Positions 9,778-22,166 of a stretch of 55,443 nt of DNA are shown here, one piece after another. Each line of letters begins with the position of its first letter. The stretch's first letter is position 1. Below the pieces are notes generated by a model. It was not told the origin of the DNA, did no database searches, and was given only the letters and a program-made list of their open reading frames with translations. The stretch lies in the NCBI RefSeq assembly GCF_022601715.1, contig NZ_JAKVIM010000023.1, forward strand, positions 1 to 55,443. Direction: 5' to 3'. The position numbers were made by a program, and so were the translations under genes. Origin of the DNA: Acinetobacter zhairuonensis. Its GTDB lineage: Bacteria > Pseudomonadota > Gammaproteobacteria > Pseudomonadales > Moraxellaceae.

Positions 9778-11439
9778 GTGTTTAAACACAGTATATTCTT
9801 GCGCATCTATGCAGGTCTGGTTGTGCTGGTTGCAATCGTGGCGCTGTTTGGTTATCTCTTGGTGCAAATCATTAACTATCAGCGCGCGCAAGAATATCGT
9901 GAGTCTTTAACTGATGGCATTTCCTTTATTATCAGTGAGGGGATTGCACGTCAGCAAACCGTTCAGCAGAAAGTTGACTGGATTTCTGACGCGTCTGATT
10001 TATTGGAATTGCCCATTTATTATGTCGATGCCAATAAGGTTGATCTGTCGAGAGCTGAACAAAAACGTATTAGCCAGCAAAAAGCGGCAGTACGCTATGA
10101 TGCGCAAAATTCAATTGCCTATATTATTATCGGGCTGAAAAATGACACCAATCATTATCTTTATGTCAAAGTAGATAAAATTGGTGAACGTCAGATGAAG
10201 GCGTTGCCGATTTTTATTCTGGACTATTTGGTGTATTACCCAGGTCAGGAAAAAGAATATCTGGAGAAAATTCAAAAGCACTTTTCTTATCCAATTGAAA
10301 TTGAGAAAGTACAGAATTTACCTTTAGATTCCGAGCAAATCGGACGTTTAAGATTAGATCACAGCATTATCTTATATCGTGACAGTGCAACGGTACGCGG
10401 CACAACCATTTCCATTGTTTCTCCAATTCCAAGTTCACCATCAGAAGTGTTGGTGTTGGGTCCTGTGCCGTTGTTTAACTGGATGCCATTCCAATTGGCG
10501 GCAGGCATTACCTTACTCAGTCTGTTTGTCTTGAGCTTGGGAGTATATGGTCTGATTCTGCCAATGCAACGTAAAATTCGTGAGGTGAATTACGCATTAA
10601 ATCGCATGAAATCGGGTGATTTAAGTTTGCGTTTACCTGTAGATGGTACCGACGAGATGGCGAGTTTGGCATCAAGTTACAACAGTATGTCGGATCATAT
10701 TCAGCGCTTGATTGAAGCACAGCGTGAGTTAATGCGAGCGGTTTCGCATGAGCTGCGTACTCCTGTGGCGCGAATCCGTTTTGGTATGGAAATGCTGGCA
10801 GAAGAAGATGATTATGAGTATCGCATTCAGCAAGTTGATATGATTGATAAAGATATTGAGGCGTTGAATACTTTAATTGATGAAATCATGACTTATGCCA
10901 AGTTGGAGCAAGGTACACCGTCACTCGATTTTGAAAAAATTGTACTGGCTGAAGTGCTTGAACAGGTAGCAACAGAAACTGAAGCGCTGAAAACTCAAAA
11001 AGAAATTATTGTTAAAGCACCATTATCTACAGTGGTGGCAGATGCTGAGCGTCGTTATCTACACCGTGTTGTACAAAACTTGGTGGGTAATGCGGTACGC
11101 TATTGTGATCATAAAGTTGTGATTAGCGGAGGCATTAATGAAGCAGGTATGGCGTATGTCTGTGTTGAGGACGATGGTCCTGGGATACCAGAAGAAGATC
11201 GTAAACGCATCTTTGAAGCCTTTGCGCGTTTAGATGACAGTCGAACCCGTGCTTCGGGTGGCTATGGTTTGGGGCTTTCTATTGTTAGTCGTATCGCATA
11301 TTGGTTTGGTGGTCGTATTGAGGTAGATGCGAGTCCGAACTTAAAAGGTGCGCGCTTTACTATGAGCTGGCCTGCAAAACGTTTTGCTAAAAGCAACACC
11401 AAGAAAAAGCTTGGTTCAAAGGAAAGTTTAGATAGTTAA
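9778..11439 (+). CDS. bfmS: Sensor histidine kinase BfmS
   Basis: The 553-residue inner-membrane kinase partners BfmR. TM1 is at about 9-29, a periplasmic sensor at 30-235, TM2 at about 240-262, and a HAMP domain follows. The H-box SHELRTP has its His at about 324; the N-box QNLVGNAVRYC is near 435 and the G1 box EDDGPGIPEEDRKRIF near 463. The start is GTG, with AGGA about 8 bases upstream. It lies 33 bases after bfmR and ends in a lysine-rich tail. Confidence 0.95.
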   Translation: MFKHSIFLRIYAGLVVLVAIVALFGYLLVQIINYQRAQEYRESLTDGISFIISEGIARQQTVQQKVDWISDASDLLELPIYYVDANKVDLSRAEQKRISQQKAAVRYDAQNSIAYIIIGLKNDTNHYLYVKVDKIGERQMKALPIFILDYLVYYPGQEKEYLEKIQKHFSYPIEIEKVQNLPLDSEQIGRLRLDHSIILYRDSATVRGTTISIVSPIPSSPSEVLVLGPVPLFNWMPFQLAAGITLLSLFVLSLGVYGLILPMQRKIREVNYALNRMKSGDLSLRLPVDGTDEMASLASSYNSMSDHIQRLIEAQRELMRAVSHELRTPVARIRFGMEMLAEEDDYEYRIQQVDMIDKDIEALNTLIDEIMTYAKLEQGTPSLDFEKIVLAEVLEQVATETEALKTQKEIIVKAPLSTVVADAERRYLHRVVQNLVGNAVRYCDHKVVISGGINEAGMAYVCVEDDGPGIPEEDRKRIFEAFARLDDSRTRASGGYGLGLSIVSRIAYWFGGRIEVDASPNLKGARFTMSWPAKRFAKSNTKKKLGSKESLDS

Positions 11440-11463
11440 GTCGAATAATTTAAATTTATGCTA

Positions 11464-11514
11464 AAGATAAGCCCAGATTTATTCTTGTGAGGGAGTAAGC
11501 TGGGCTTTTATCTT
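11464..11514 (+). terminator. Terminator downstream of bfmS
   Basis: AAGCCCAG (11469-11476) pairs with CTGGGCTT (11500-11507), extended by AAGATAA / TTATCTT, around a loop that can itself fold. A short T-run follows. Confidence 0.7.
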
Positions 11515-11532
11515 GCGGTGTTTCAAAGCAGT

Positions 11533-11889
11533 TTAATCAATAATGCTGGCATCAGGTTCAATAATGGGTTTTCCACCTTTCAAGCTTTCAAGTGCTTCCT
11601 GATTAAAATCGACCAATAAAGAATTGTTTAGCGTATCGAAGGAGTGACCAATAATCAGTTTTTGATCGCCATTTAGGGTTTCTACTTTGTAATCATCCAC
11701 AATGTCAAAAATACCATCTAAATTGGTGGTGGTAGAGGCACGATCTTGACGAAATAATTCGTAGATATCACGTAGATCAAATATTGCATTGTTTGCATCG
11801 GGATGTTTGGCAATATAGTTTTCAATATGACGAATGAGTAGTTGTGCAAACAAGTAATAATTGGGTTTGTGAGTGAATTCTAGATTCAT
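11533..11889 (-). CDS. Conserved hypothetical cytoplasmic protein
   Basis: This 118-residue protein (starts MNLEFTHKPNYYLF) has no signal peptide or TM segment, is rich in Asp, and I recognise no domain. The reading frame extends 49 codons further upstream, but the ATG at 11887-11889 has AAGGAG seven bases before it, while the upstream extension is basic and low-complexity. It converges on bfmS and lies next to it without sharing an operon. Confidence 0.7.
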   Translation of the reverse strand: MNLEFTHKPNYYLFAQLLIRHIENYIAKHPDANNAIFDLRDIYELFRQDRASTTTNLDGIFDIVDDYKVETLNGDQKLIIGHSFDTLNNSLLVDFNQEALESLKGGKPIIEPDASIID

Positions 11890-12418
11890 ATAATTGCTCC
11901 TTATTATTTGTTTTACATGATGATATAGGAATACCATAATCGTGATCATCAGGTAATTTTGTCGTGTAGCAGTGTTGTAAATAAAATTACATATTTTTCG
12001 ACATCTGCCTTTTGGGGGTGAGTTCTTTTTATTCAATTTTATGATTTTTTAACGCTATTGTATCGAATTCTTTGCAAAAGCTTTGTTGTTCAATCATTCG
12101 GGCTCTTATGAGATAAATAAAGGATTTCGGTGGAAATTGATGGGGCAGAAAAGCACATCAAATGGAAGTAATGTTGAAAAAAATGATGGAAATTTATTTT
12201 TTTATTCAATAAAGCGATAATTGGGTGTGTTTCAGTGTTTTATGCATGGAAATACTGAAAAAAGCTCAAAAAATCATCCAAAAGACTAAGACCTATAAAC
12301 TAGCAAGTGAAATCATAAATCAGGTACAATTGGCGGGATTAATTTTGTGTTTGGTGTATTTGAAGGCCAATACATACATTCTTTGTTAATAAATAGGCCT
12401 GCCAGGAGTTATCCCCGC
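11890..12418. other. Intergenic region holding the nuo leader
   Basis: This 529-base AT-rich stretch has no convincing gene. It must contain the promoter for the nuo operon and, at its left edge, the promoter of the minus-strand hypothetical gene. I see no riboswitch or strong hairpin and cannot place a confident -35/-10 pair. Confidence 0.5.
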
Positions 12419-12967
12419 ATGAGTGCCATTACTCCATACGAATGGGCAATTATTGCCTTCGTGATCGGCGTTACATTTCTTTGTGCTTTTATGCTCACAG
12501 TTCCATTACTCCTTGGGGGTAAGTCATGGGGCCGTGCTAAGCAAGAGCAGTTTGAGTCAGGCGTAGTGGGTGCAGGTGGTGCACGTATTCGCTTGTCTGC
12601 AAAGTTCTATTTGGTTGCTATTTTCTTCGTAGTTTTTGACTTAGAAGCGCTTTATCTTTACGCATGGTCTACATCTGTACGTGAAGTGGGCTGGATTGGT
12701 TTTGCTACAGCTGCTGTATTTATTTTAGTTTTGCTCGTTGGTTTGATTTATGAATTATCAACAGGTGCTTTAAATTGGTCACCTTCTGATAAACGTAAAG
12801 CAGCCGGGATTAAACCTAAAGTAGGTTCACCAAATATGAACATTGCTGACATTACCCGCTTTAACTCTATTGAAGAATTGGTAACAGACCCTACGGGTCA
12901 TATTCCAGCTCAATCATCTGGTCGTGTGAAACAAAAATCACCGACTGCCTCATCTGACAAGGAGTAA
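12419..12967 (+). CDS. nuoA: NADH-quinone oxidoreductase subunit A
   Basis: The 182-residue membrane subunit of complex I has three TM helices (about 8-32, 63-85, 93-117) and the NuoA signature KFYLVAIFFVVFDLEALYLYAW between the second and third. The ATG at 12419 follows AGGAG by about 10 bases; the frame is open for 24 codons more, but that extension has no support. The ~50-residue C-terminal tail is longer than in the E. coli protein. First gene of the 13-gene nuo operon. Confidence 0.95.
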   Translation: MSAITPYEWAIIAFVIGVTFLCAFMLTVPLLLGGKSWGRAKQEQFESGVVGAGGARIRLSAKFYLVAIFFVVFDLEALYLYAWSTSVREVGWIGFATAAVFILVLLVGLIYELSTGALNWSPSDKRKAAGIKPKVGSPNMNIADITRFNSIEELVTDPTGHIPAQSSGRVKQKSPTASSDKE

Positions 12968-12973
12968 CTCGGG

Positions 12974-13651
12974 ATGAAATATACCTTAACCCGTGCGAAT
13001 CCGAATGCTGATCAATATCCACTTCAGGAGCGCCAGATCGTTACCGATCCGCTTGAAGAAGAAGTGAATAAGAATGTGTTCATGACTCGTTTAGAGGATG
13101 TGTTACACACAGCAGTAAACTGGGGGCGTAAGAACTCAGTTTGGCCGTTTAACTTTGGTACATCTTGCTGCTACGTAGAGTATGCAACAACCTTAACAGG
13201 TGTGCATGACTTGTCACGTTTTGGTGCCGAGGTAATTCGTGCTTCACCGCGTCAAGCGGACTTGATGATTGTAGCAGGGACATGCTTTGTAAAAATGGCA
13301 CCTGTTATTCAGCGTTTGTACGAGCAAATGTTAGAGCCTAAATGGGTAATTTCAATGGGTGCTTGTGCGAACTCAGGTGGCATGTATGACATCTACTCAG
13401 TAGTACAAGGTGTCGATAAAATTATTCCTGTCGATGTGTACATCCCAGGTTGCCCGCCTCGTCCAGAAGCATTAATCCAAGCATTAATGTTGCTACAGGA
13501 CCAAATTCAATTAGAGCGTCGTCCGCTATCTGCCGTAATTGGTGATGATCTTCAACCGGTGTATAAGCCAAAGATGATGCCAGAACGCGATCGTAAGAAT
13601 GCACAGCGTATTGCGGTGAAAAACTTACGCTCTATGGATGAAATTAAATAA
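12974..13651 (+). CDS. nuoB: NADH-quinone oxidoreductase subunit B
   Basis: The 225-residue peripheral-arm subunit holds the terminal Fe-S cluster N2, next to the quinone site. The cluster ligands are visible: tandem Cys65-Cys66 in [10 protein letters not shown], Cys in GTCFVKMAP, and Cys in [12 protein letters not shown]. It starts 6 bases after nuoA, which argues for translational coupling. Confidence 0.97.
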   Translation: MKYTLTRANPNADQYPLQERQIVTDPLEEEVNKNVFMTRLEDVLHTAVNWGRKNSVWPFNFGTSCCYVEYATTLTGVHDLSRFGAEVIRASPRQADLMIVAGTCFVKMAPVIQRLYEQMLEPKWVISMGACANSGGMYDIYSVVQGVDKIIPVDVYIPGCPPRPEALIQALMLLQDQIQLERRPLSAVIGDDLQPVYKPKMMPERDRKNAQRIAVKNLRSMDEIK

Positions 13652-13738
13652 TTTTAACGATGAATGTTTGATGCACCCGAGATGGGTGTAGTTGTCGTTA
13701 AGGTTGACTGAATTTGTATTAAATAGGAAGCCAAGCCA

Positions 13739-15526
13739 ATGGCTGAAACTGACATTGCTATGCCAGAATCAACAGCAGTTGATTCACGCCCAGCATTTGC
13801 AATTATAGAAGAGCTCAAAACCAAATTTGGTGAGAACTTCTATGTGCAAACGACTTTTGAAGATTTTCCAACAGTCTGGGTTGAGCGCGCGCGCGTACAA
13901 GAAGTTTTAATGTTCTTGCGTACAGTGTCACGTCCTTACGTGATGCTGTTTGACTTATCTGCGGTTGATGAGCGTTTACGTACTCACCGTGACGGTTTGC
14001 CTGCGTCTGACTTTACAGTGTTCTATCACTTATTGTCATTAGAGCGCAATACAGATATTCGTATTAAAGTTGCTTTGAATGAGAGCGATCTCAATATTCC
14101 TACAGCAACCAATATCTGGCCAAACGCAAACTGGTACGAGCGTGAAGCTTACGATATGTTCGGGATCAATTTCGAAGGGCATCCAATGCTCCGTCGTATT
14201 TTGCTGCCAACTTATTGGGAAGGTCACCCGCTTCGCAAGGAATACTCTGCACGTGCTACGGAATATACTCCGTACATGCAGAACCAAGCAAAACAAGACT
14301 TCGAGCAAGAACACTTACGCTTTGTCCCTGAAGATTGGGGTCTAAAGCGTGGTAATGCTGACGAAGACTTCATGTTCTTGAACTTAGGTCCTAACCACCC
14401 ATCTGCGCACGGTGCATTCCGTGTGATCTTGCAGTTGGACGGTGAAGAAGTGAAAGACTGTGTGCCTGACATCGGTTATCACCACCGTGGTGTGGAAAAG
14501 ATGGCTGAACGTCAAACTTGGCATTCATTCATTCCATATACAGACCGTGTGGACTACTTGGGTGGTTGTGCGCAGAACATGCCTTATGTGATGGGTGTGG
14601 AACAAATGGCGGGTATTACTGTACCTGACCGTGCACAATGTATCCGTGTCATGATGTCTGAACTGTTCCGTATCAATAACCACTTGCTGTATATCGGTAC
14701 TGCAATTCAGGATGCGGGTGGTATGACTCCTGTATTCTATATGTTCGCTGACCGTCAAAAAATCTATGACGCAATTGAAGCGATCACAGGTTACCGTATG
14801 CACCCAGCGTGGTTCCGTATCGGTGGTACAGCGCATGATCTTCCAAACAACTGGCAGCACCTGATTCGTGAAATTCTCGAATGGATGCCAAAGCGTTTGA
14901 AGGAATACCACACTGCAGCACTTAAAAACTCTGTATTCGAGGGTCGTACCCGTAATGTTGCGCAATACGATGCAAAATCTGCGTTGGCTTGGGGTGTAAC
15001 AGGTACAGGTCTACGTGCAACAGGTATCGACTTTGATGTGCGTAAATACCGTCCATACAGTGGTTATGAAAACTATGACTTCGAAGTGCCAGTAGAGTAC
15101 GAAGGCGATGCGTATGCACGTGTCATCGTTCACTACCGTGAAATTGAACAGTCATTAAAAATCATCAAGCAGTGCTTGGATAACATGCCATCTGGTCCAT
15201 ATAAAGCGGATCATCCATTGGCTGTTCCACCACCAAAAGACAAAACATTGCAAGATATTGAAACCTTGATTACGCACTTCTTAAGCGTTTCTTGGGGTCC
15301 TGTAATGCCTGCTGGTGAAGCTTCTGTAATGGCTGAAGTGGTAAAAGGTGCATCGAACTACTACTTGACTTCTGACAAGTCAACCATGAGTTATCGTACC
15401 CGTATTCGTACACCAACTTTTACTCATTTACAGCAAATGCCTTCGGTGATTAACGGCAGTCTTGTATCTGACTTGATCATTTATTTAGCGACAATTGACG
15501 TCGTAATGGCTGACGTGGATCGCTAA
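13739..15526 (+). CDS. nuoC: NADH-quinone oxidoreductase fused subunits C/D
   Basis: The 595-residue fusion joins NuoC (about 1-190, with [16 protein letters not shown]) to NuoD (about 205-595, with [12 protein letters not shown] and the quinone-site region). The C/D fusion is also the arrangement in E. coli and Pseudomonas. The gap of 87 bases from nuoB is the largest inside the operon. A run of GCGCGCGC near 13887 is coding. Confidence 0.97.
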   Translation: MAETDIAMPESTAVDSRPAFAIIEELKTKFGENFYVQTTFEDFPTVWVERARVQEVLMFLRTVSRPYVMLFDLSAVDERLRTHRDGLPASDFTVFYHLLSLERNTDIRIKVALNESDLNIPTATNIWPNANWYEREAYDMFGINFEGHPMLRRILLPTYWEGHPLRKEYSARATEYTPYMQNQAKQDFEQEHLRFVPEDWGLKRGNADEDFMFLNLGPNHPSAHGAFRVILQLDGEEVKDCVPDIGYHHRGVEKMAERQTWHSFIPYTDRVDYLGGCAQNMPYVMGVEQMAGITVPDRAQCIRVMMSELFRINNHLLYIGTAIQDAGGMTPVFYMFADRQKIYDAIEAITGYRMHPAWFRIGGTAHDLPNNWQHLIREILEWMPKRLKEYHTAALKNSVFEGRTRNVAQYDAKSALAWGVTGTGLRATGIDFDVRKYRPYSGYENYDFEVPVEYEGDAYARVIVHYREIEQSLKIIKQCLDNMPSGPYKADHPLAVPPPKDKTLQDIETLITHFLSVSWGPVMPAGEASVMAEVVKGASNYYLTSDKSTMSYRTRIRTPTFTHLQQMPSVINGSLVSDLIIYLATIDVVMADVDR

Positions 15527-15539
15527 GGGGTAACGCATT

Positions 15540-16049
15540 ATGATGATTTTGACTGATAAAAAGCCACGTGTGAACGTTGAAGGAATTTTGACTGCGGAAG
15601 AAATTCACGATATCGAACATCACATTGATCACTATCCGTACCCACGTGCAGCCTGTCTTGATGCGCTGAAGTGTGTACAGCGCCGTAACGGTTGGGTAGA
15701 TGATGCGCAAATGAATGCGATTGCTCAAATGTTAAGCATGAGCCTTGCGGACCTCGAAGGTGTAGCAACATTCTATAACCGTATCTACCGCCAACCAGTA
15801 GGTCGTCACGTAATTCTTTTATGTGATTCGATTGCGTGCTTCTTAATGGGCGCAGAGACTTTGGCTGAAGCATTCCAGCGTGAATTGGGTATTCAATTTG
15901 GTCAAACGACGGCAGATGGTCGTTTTACTTTGTTGCCAATTTGCTGCCTAGGTAACTGTGACAAAGGTCCTACATTAATGATTGATGAAGACACTCACGG
16001 TCTGGTTGAAGTGACCTCAGTGAAACAGTTATTGGAGAAGTATGTATGA
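15540..16049 (+). CDS. nuoE: NADH-quinone oxidoreductase subunit E
   Basis: The 169-residue thioredoxin-fold subunit carries the 2Fe-2S cluster N1a. Ligands are visible as CDSIAC (C-x4-C) and CCLGNC. The first 12 residues contain two possible starts (ATG ATG ATT); the annotated ATG lies 13 bases after nuoCD with AGGGG upstream. It overlaps nuoF by 4 bases (ATGA). Confidence 0.96.
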   Translation: MMILTDKKPRVNVEGILTAEEIHDIEHHIDHYPYPRAACLDALKCVQRRNGWVDDAQMNAIAQMLSMSLADLEGVATFYNRIYRQPVGRHVILLCDSIACFLMGAETLAEAFQRELGIQFGQTTADGRFTLLPICCLGNCDKGPTLMIDEDTHGLVEVTSVKQLLEKYV

Positions 16050-17377
16050 ATACCGAACCAAAACCAATTTATGGCGACGGTAACCCAGAAACTCATCCAT
16101 TAACTTGGCGTTTGAGTAAACAAGAGTTTGTCCGTAGTGCAGATGACTACGAAGCGCTTGAAGGTTATGCAGGATTTAAAAAAGCAATCACTATGCCACC
16201 GAAAGATGTGCTTGAAGTGATTAAAGCTGCAACCGTAAAGGGTCGTGGTGGTGCAGGCTTCCCAGCAGGGATCAAATGGTCACTGATGGCGCCAAATGAC
16301 AATTCAGGTCCACGTTACCTGATTTGTAATGCCGATGAGATGGAACCAGGAACCTTTAAAGACCGTTTGTTGATGGAAAAACTTCCTCATCAATTGATCG
16401 AAGGCATGTTGATTGCGGGTTATACCCTTGAAGCAACCCATGGTTATATCTTTATTCGTGGTGAATACATTGAAGCTGCTCAATACTTAAATGAAGCATT
16501 AGAGCAAATCCGAGCGAAAGGTTACTTGGGTGAAAACATCCTTGGAACTGGCTGGAACTTCGAAATGCACGTGCATACTGGTGCGGGTCGTTATATCTGT
16601 GGTGAAGAAACTGCATTGATTAACTCGCTTGAAGGTCGTCGTGCAAACCCACGTACGAAACCACCGTTCCCGCAAGTTGCAGGTGCTTGGGGTCGTCCTA
16701 CGATTGTCAACAACGTAGAGACCTACAACAACTTACCAGCAATCATGTTGCGTGGTCCTGAATGGTACATCAACCTTTCTGCTGGTAAATCGAAAGATCC
16801 AGGCACCAAGATTTATGGCGCATCAGGTAAGGTGAAATTCCCTGGTTTATGGGAACTTCCATTTGGTACCACTGCGCGTGAAGTGATTGAAGATCATGCT
16901 GGTGGTATGCGTGATGGCTTGAAGCTAAAAGCATGGTTACCTGGTGGTGCATCGACTGACTTCTTGGCAGCTGAACACATTGACCTTCCAATGGATGCTG
17001 AAAGCATCATGAAAGCGGGTTCGCGATTAGGTACCTGTTTGCTCATGGTTGTTGATGAAACTCAATGTATGGTTTCTGCTACACGTAACTTAGAAGAATT
17101 CTTCGCACGTGAGTCATGTGGTTTCTGTACGCCTTGTCGTGATGGTTTACCGTGGGCGGTGAAGGCACTGAAAGCATTGGAAGATGGCACAGGTAAGAAA
17201 GAAGACATCGATCACTTACAAGAACTAACGCGTAAGTTGTGGATTGGTAAAACTTTCTGTGCACATGCTCCAGGTGCAATGGAACCGTTAATGGGCGCAC
17301 TTAAATATTTCCGTAGCGAGTTTGAAGCGAAAGTAGTTGATGCTGCCGCTCGAACTAGCAACGTAGAACAAGCTTAA
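16046..17377 (+). CDS. nuoF: NADH-quinone oxidoreductase subunit F
   Basis: The 443-residue NADH-oxidising flavoprotein subunit has the FMN/NADH-binding glycine-rich segments [13 protein letters not shown] (about 68-80) and [17 protein letters not shown] (about 181-197). The N3 4Fe-4S ligands are in [12 protein letters not shown] plus a later Cys in [10 protein letters not shown]. The start overlaps the nuoE stop. Confidence 0.97.
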   Translation: MNTEPKPIYGDGNPETHPLTWRLSKQEFVRSADDYEALEGYAGFKKAITMPPKDVLEVIKAATVKGRGGAGFPAGIKWSLMAPNDNSGPRYLICNADEMEPGTFKDRLLMEKLPHQLIEGMLIAGYTLEATHGYIFIRGEYIEAAQYLNEALEQIRAKGYLGENILGTGWNFEMHVHTGAGRYICGEETALINSLEGRRANPRTKPPFPQVAGAWGRPTIVNNVETYNNLPAIMLRGPEWYINLSAGKSKDPGTKIYGASGKVKFPGLWELPFGTTAREVIEDHAGGMRDGLKLKAWLPGGASTDFLAAEHIDLPMDAESIMKAGSRLGTCLLMVVDETQCMVSATRNLEEFFARESCGFCTPCRDGLPWAVKALKALEDGTGKKEDIDHLQELTRKLWIGKTFCAHAPGAMEPLMGALKYFRSEFEAKVVDAAARTSNVEQA

Positions 17378-17388
17378 GGAATTCGACT

Positions 17389-20067
17389 ATGGCTACAATT
17401 CATGTCGATGGAAAATCGTACGAAGTCAACGGCTCTGAAAACTTGCTACAAGCATGTTTAAGCCTTGGCATCGACATCCCATATTTTTGTTGGCATCCAT
17501 CCTTAGGTTCTGTCGGTTCATGCCGTCAATGTGCTGTGACTCAATACGCGAATCCAGAAGATACGCGTGGTCGTTTGGTCATGTCATGTATGACACCTGC
17601 ATCTGACAATACCTACATCTCGATTGAAGACAAAGAAGCAAAAGATTTCCGTGCTTCGATTGTTGAATTCTTGATGACCAACCACCCGCACGACTGTCCA
17701 GTCTGTGAAGAAGGTGGTCACTGTCACTTACAGGATATGACTGTAATGACGCAACACGACCGTCGTCGTTACCGTTTCACTAAGCGTACGCATTACAACC
17801 AAGAATTAGGTTCGTTTATTGCGCACGAGATGAACCGTTGTATCGCATGTTACCGTTGTGTTCGTTACTACAAAGACTATGCGGGTGGTACAGACTTTGG
17901 TGTTTATGCCAATGCATCACGCGTTTACTTCGGTCGTCCAGAATCAGGGACTTTAGAATCTGAATTCTCGGGTAACTTGACTGAAGTATGTCCAACTGGT
18001 GTATTTACCGATAAGACTCACTCTGAACGCTATAACCGTAAATGGGACATGCAGTATGCGCCAAGCGTATGCCAAGGCTGTTCTTCTGGTTGTAACATTT
18101 CTCCAGGTGAACGTTATGGTGAATTACGTCGCGTAGAAAACCGTTTCAACGGTGAAGTGAATCAATACTTCTTGTGTGACAAAGGTCGTTTCGGTACGGG
18201 TTATGTGAACCGTGCAGATCGTCCACGTCAACCACAATTCCGTGATGGTGCTGAAGCTACTCCAGTTTCTGTAGATCAAGCATTAGACACCGTGATTGCA
18301 AATATCCAAGGTAAAAAAGTTTTGGGTATTGGTTCTCCACGTGCATCGCTTGAATCTAACTACGCACTACGTGAGCTGGTAGGTCAAGACAACTATTCAA
18401 CAGGTATGTCTCAAAAAGAGCAAAACTTGGTTGAATTGGCTGCTTCGATCATGCAAACCGAGGGTGTTTACAACCCGAACATGCGTGAAATTGAAAGCTA
18501 CGATGCTGTGCTGATTTTGGGTGAAGATCTAACTCAAACTGCACCACGTATGGCGTTGTCTGTTCGTCAAGCGGCGAAAAACAAAGCCAAAGAAATGGCG
18601 GCAGAACGTCGTACTCAAGATTGGTTGGCTGAGCCTGTGCAACGTATTGCGCAAGATGCGAAATCACCAATCTATATCTTGGCTGCAACGCAAACCCGTC
18701 TATCTGACGTTGCGACAGGTGAAGTGGTTGCTTCTCCAAATGACATCGCACGTTTAGGTTTTGCCGTTGCTGCGGCATTGAAAGGTGAAGTGGTTTCTGG
18801 TTTGGCTGAAGATGCGAAAGCGTTTGCACAAACTATTGCAGATACATTAAAAGCTGCGAAGAAACCATTGGTGATTTCAGGTACCAGCTTACAAGATCCT
18901 GCGATCATGGAAGCGGCTGCACAAGTAGCTCAAAATCTGGGTAACGCTGGCTTGACCTTGACGGTTCCTGAAGTGAACTCAATGGGCTTGGCAATCCTTG
19001 GTGGTCAAAGCTTAGAGCAAGCATTAGCTCAAGACTATGACACAGTGATTGTGGTTGAAAACGATCTTTATCGTCGTTTACCAGCAGCTCAAGTCAATGC
19101 TGCACTTTCAGGCAAAGAAGTAATTGTGCTTGATCACTCTGAAACTGCAACTGTTGCGAAAGCGTCAATTGTGCTTTCTGCGGCATCTTTCGCTGAAGGT
19201 GATGGTACTGTCGTTTCACAAGAAGGCCGTGCACAACGTTTCTACCAAGTGTATGACCCAAGCTACTACAAACCTGAATATGCGATCAAAGAATCTTGGC
19301 GCTGGTTACATGCCATTGAAACGGGCTTAAAAGGCAAAGCCATTTCTTGGACATTGCTTGATGATGTGATTGAAACTGTTGCGAAAAACGTTCCAGCATT
19401 ACAAGCGATTGAAGATGTTGCACCAGATGCGGGCTTCCGAGTACATGGCTTGAAAATTGCGCGTGAACCACGTCGTTATTCTGGTCGTACTGCGATTCGT
19501 GCGCCTTTATCTGTTCACGAACCAAAACAACCAACGGATATTGATTCTGCATTAACATTCTCGATGGAAGGTTATGTCGGAAATCAAACTCCATCTGCAC
19601 TTGTGCCATTTGCATGGTCAGCGGGTTGGAACTCTCCACAAGCCTGGAACAAATTCCAAGACAATGTTGGCGGACACTTAAAAGGTGGTGATTCGGGCGT
19701 ACGTTTATTCGATCGTTTACCGAAACGTCCAGCACGTAGCTTTGTTGCACCAGCAGCGGTTGTAGTTAACCCTGAAAGTTTCCGTTTAGTGCCGATGCAT
19801 CACATTTTTGCTTCTGGTGAATTCACTGTGAAGACACCTGCAATGGAGTCGCGTATTCCTGAAGCAGTATTTGCGGTGGGTGAACAAGATGCAGCGCGTC
19901 TGAATGTTCAAGATGGACAGCAAATGACGGTGAAAGCGGGTGAAACCAGCATTAGCTTACCAGTTCAAGTGATTGAGTATTTACCAGCAGGTTATATCGG
20001 TTATCCAATTGGTCTTGCACCGACTGTTTCTTTAGCAGAACCAGTTTCAGTCGCGGTAGGAGTGTAA
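17389..20067 (+). CDS. nuoG: NADH-quinone oxidoreductase subunit G
   Basis: The 892-residue subunit carries several Fe-S clusters. An N-terminal 2Fe-2S ferredoxin domain has Cys in YFCWHPS, SCRQC and SCMTP. Then come a His/Cys 4Fe-4S site ([12 protein letters not shown]) and another (NRCIACYRC ... CPTG). An extra set CQGCSSGC ... FLCDKGRFG corresponds to the N7 cluster found only in some bacteria. The rest is a molybdopterin-oxidoreductase-like domain without its cofactor role. It starts 11 bases after nuoF. Confidence 0.97.
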   Translation: MATIHVDGKSYEVNGSENLLQACLSLGIDIPYFCWHPSLGSVGSCRQCAVTQYANPEDTRGRLVMSCMTPASDNTYISIEDKEAKDFRASIVEFLMTNHPHDCPVCEEGGHCHLQDMTVMTQHDRRRYRFTKRTHYNQELGSFIAHEMNRCIACYRCVRYYKDYAGGTDFGVYANASRVYFGRPESGTLESEFSGNLTEVCPTGVFTDKTHSERYNRKWDMQYAPSVCQGCSSGCNISPGERYGELRRVENRFNGEVNQYFLCDKGRFGTGYVNRADRPRQPQFRDGAEATPVSVDQALDTVIANIQGKKVLGIGSPRASLESNYALRELVGQDNYSTGMSQKEQNLVELAASIMQTEGVYNPNMREIESYDAVLILGEDLTQTAPRMALSVRQAAKNKAKEMAAERRTQDWLAEPVQRIAQDAKSPIYILAATQTRLSDVATGEVVASPNDIARLGFAVAAALKGEVVSGLAEDAKAFAQTIADTLKAAKKPLVISGTSLQDPAIMEAAAQVAQNLGNAGLTLTVPEVNSMGLAILGGQSLEQALAQDYDTVIVVENDLYRRLPAAQVNAALSGKEVIVLDHSETATVAKASIVLSAASFAEGDGTVVSQEGRAQRFYQVYDPSYYKPEYAIKESWRWLHAIETGLKGKAISWTLLDDVIETVAKNVPALQAIEDVAPDAGFRVHGLKIAREPRRYSGRTAIRAPLSVHEPKQPTDIDSALTFSMEGYVGNQTPSALVPFAWSAGWNSPQAWNKFQDNVGGHLKGGDSGVRLFDRLPKRPARSFVAPAAVVVNPESFRLVPMHHIFASGEFTVKTPAMESRIPEAVFAVGEQDAARLNVQDGQQMTVKAGETSISLPVQVIEYLPAGYIGYPIGLAPTVSLAEPVSVAVGV

Positions 20068-20070
20068 TTC

Positions 20071-21087
20071 ATGAATCAAGAAATTATACGTCAAACACCG
20101 CTTTGGGCTGAGAACTGGCCGATTGCGTACTCTGTGATTCAAGCTATTGTCATTTTATTGGTGGTGGTTCTGATTGCAGCATTAATGTCATTTGTCGAGC
20201 GTCGTTTGCTCGGCTTATGGCAAGACCGTTACGGTCCAAACCGTGTTGGTCCTGGCGGTATGTTCCAGATTGTTGCCGACATGTTAAAAATCATGTTCAA
20301 AGAAGACTGGACGCCAAAGTTTGTAGACAAGTTAACTTTCCGTTTAGCACCAGCTGTTGCCATGGCAACTGCGGTACTGTCATTCATGGTCATTCCTGTA
20401 AGCCCATACTTGGGTGTTGCAGACATGAGCATCGGCTTATTGTTCTTTATGGCAATGGCTGGTATTGCAGTTTATGCGGTGTTATTTGGTGGTTGGTCTT
20501 CAAACAACAAATACGCATTACTCGGTGGTCTGCGTTCTGCTGCGCAAACAATTTCATACGAAGTGTTCTTGGGTATTTCACTCATGGGTGTGGTTGCAAT
20601 TGCAGGCTCATTCAACATGCGTGAAATCGTAGAAGCACAACGTGATGTTTGGTTTGTTATTCCTCAATTCTTAGGCTTCATGATCTTTGTGGTTGCAGGT
20701 GTAGCGGTAACTCACCGTCATCCATTTGACCAACCAGAAGCAGAACAAGAATTGGCTGAAGGTTACCATGTAGAATATGGCGGTATGAAATGGGGGATGT
20801 TCTTCGTTGCGGAATACGTCAACGTAGTCTTGATCTCAGCACTCATCGTGACTTTATTCTTCGGTGGTTGGTTAGCGCCATTCAACCTTGAGATTTCGTT
20901 CATTCCACCAGCATTCTGGTTCATTATCAAAACAGCATTCTTTGTAATGATGTTTGTATTGGCGCGTGGTTCATTAATGCGTCCACGTTATGACCAAGTG
21001 ATGAACTTTGGTTGGAAAATTTGCTTGCCATTGGCATTGGTCAACTTATTAGTGACTGGTGCTGTGATTCTGATGAATCAGGCCTAA
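20071..21087 (+). CDS. nuoH: NADH-quinone oxidoreductase subunit H
   Basis: The 338-residue membrane subunit forms much of the quinone chamber. It has eight predicted TM helices and the signature [19 protein letters not shown] at about 43-61. The acidic loop [20 protein letters not shown], implicated in proton coupling, is intact. It lies 3 bases after nuoG. Confidence 0.97.
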   Translation: MNQEIIRQTPLWAENWPIAYSVIQAIVILLVVVLIAALMSFVERRLLGLWQDRYGPNRVGPGGMFQIVADMLKIMFKEDWTPKFVDKLTFRLAPAVAMATAVLSFMVIPVSPYLGVADMSIGLLFFMAMAGIAVYAVLFGGWSSNNKYALLGGLRSAAQTISYEVFLGISLMGVVAIAGSFNMREIVEAQRDVWFVIPQFLGFMIFVVAGVAVTHRHPFDQPEAEQELAEGYHVEYGGMKWGMFFVAEYVNVVLISALIVTLFFGGWLAPFNLEISFIPPAFWFIIKTAFFVMMFVLARGSLMRPRYDQVMNFGWKICLPLALVNLLVTGAVILMNQA

Positions 21088-21105
21088 GACAGCAGGGAGA
21101 ACAAA

Positions 21106-21648
21106 ATGTTTAAATTTCTAGCTGGAGTTGGGTCAATTGTACGTTCATTGTGGATGGTATTCAGCCACGTGACGCGTAAACGTGACACGATTTTATATCC
21201 AGAAGTACCAGCTGAAGAAATTGTACCTCCGCGTTTCCGTGGTCGTATTGTATTGACGCGTGACCCAGATGGTGAAGAGCGTTGTGTAGCATGTAACTTA
21301 TGTGCTGTTGCTTGCCCAGTTGGTTGTATTTCACTGCAAAAAGCAGAAAAAGAAGATGGACGTTGGTATCCAGAATTCTTCCGCATTAACTTTTCGCGTT
21401 GTATTTTCTGCGGGATGTGTGAAGAAGCGTGTCCAACCACTGCAATCCAGATGACACCTGATTTCGAATTAGGTGAATACGTTCGTCAAGACCTTGTATA
21501 TGAGAAAGAAAACTTACTCATCTCAGGTCCTGGTAAATATCCAGACTACAACTTCTATCGTGTTACAGGTATGGCTGTAACAGGTAAAGAAAAAGGTCAG
21601 GCGCAACGTGAAAGCGCACCTGTTGATGTACGGAGTCTATTACCATGA
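21106..21648 (+). CDS. nuoI: NADH-quinone oxidoreductase subunit I
   Basis: The 180-residue ferredoxin-like subunit carries clusters N6a and N6b. Two CxxCxxCxxxC motifs are complete: [12 protein letters not shown] and [18 protein letters not shown] precedes the ATG. Its stop overlaps the nuoJ start by 4 bases. Confidence 0.97.
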   Translation: MFKFLAGVGSIVRSLWMVFSHVTRKRDTILYPEVPAEEIVPPRFRGRIVLTRDPDGEERCVACNLCAVACPVGCISLQKAEKEDGRWYPEFFRINFSRCIFCGMCEEACPTTAIQMTPDFELGEYVRQDLVYEKENLLISGPGKYPDYNFYRVTGMAVTGKEKGQAQRESAPVDVRSLLP

Positions 21649-22166
21649 TGTGGCCGTTTTATTTGATGGCACTCGTGGCCATCGTTTCTACGGTTCGTGT
21701 AGTTACTAACGCGAACCCTGTACATGCGTTACTTAGCTTGATCGTATCTTTGCTTGCTGTTGCAGGGATGTTCATGATTGTGGGGGCACCATTTGCGGGT
21801 GCACTGGAAATTATCGTTTATGCTGGCGCGATCATGGTGTTATTCGTGTTCGTGGTGATGATGCTGAACCTTGGTCAACATACCGTTGATCAAGAGCGCA
21901 AATGGTTAACGTCATCTGCTTGGGCTTATCCAGCATTAATGAGCTTTCTGATGGGCTTGGTTTTAGTTTGGATGTTAGGTTCAGACTACACCACCGCAGG
22001 TCCTGTGATGGGCACTGAAATTGTAGGTCCGAAAGCCGTTGGTCAAGCACTCTTTACTCACTACTTATTATTGGTAGAAGTTGCCGCGATGTTATTGCTT
22101 GCAGCACTGGTTGCAGCATTCCACTTAGGTAAACGTGAGCCAAGTGCAGAAGAGGACAAAGAATAA
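21645..22166 (+). CDS. nuoJ: NADH-quinone oxidoreductase subunit J
   Basis: The 173-residue membrane subunit has five predicted TM helices. The third contains [20 protein letters not shown], the conserved NuoJ helix with the pi-bulge region. It overlaps nuoI by 4 bases and nuoK by 1. Confidence 0.96.
   Translation: MMWPFYLMALVAIVSTVRVVTNANPVHALLSLIVSLLAVAGMFMIVGAPFAGALEIIVYAGAIMVLFVFVVMMLNLGQHTVDQERKWLTSSAWAYPALMSFLMGLVLVWMLGSDYTTAGPVMGTEIVGPKAVGQALFTHYLLLVEVAAMLLLAALVAAFHLGKREPSAEEDKE

Noticed and set aside
14039..15119. Several antisense ORFs inside nuoCD
   Set aside because: Products are His/Cys/Arg-rich shadows of a well-conserved gene.
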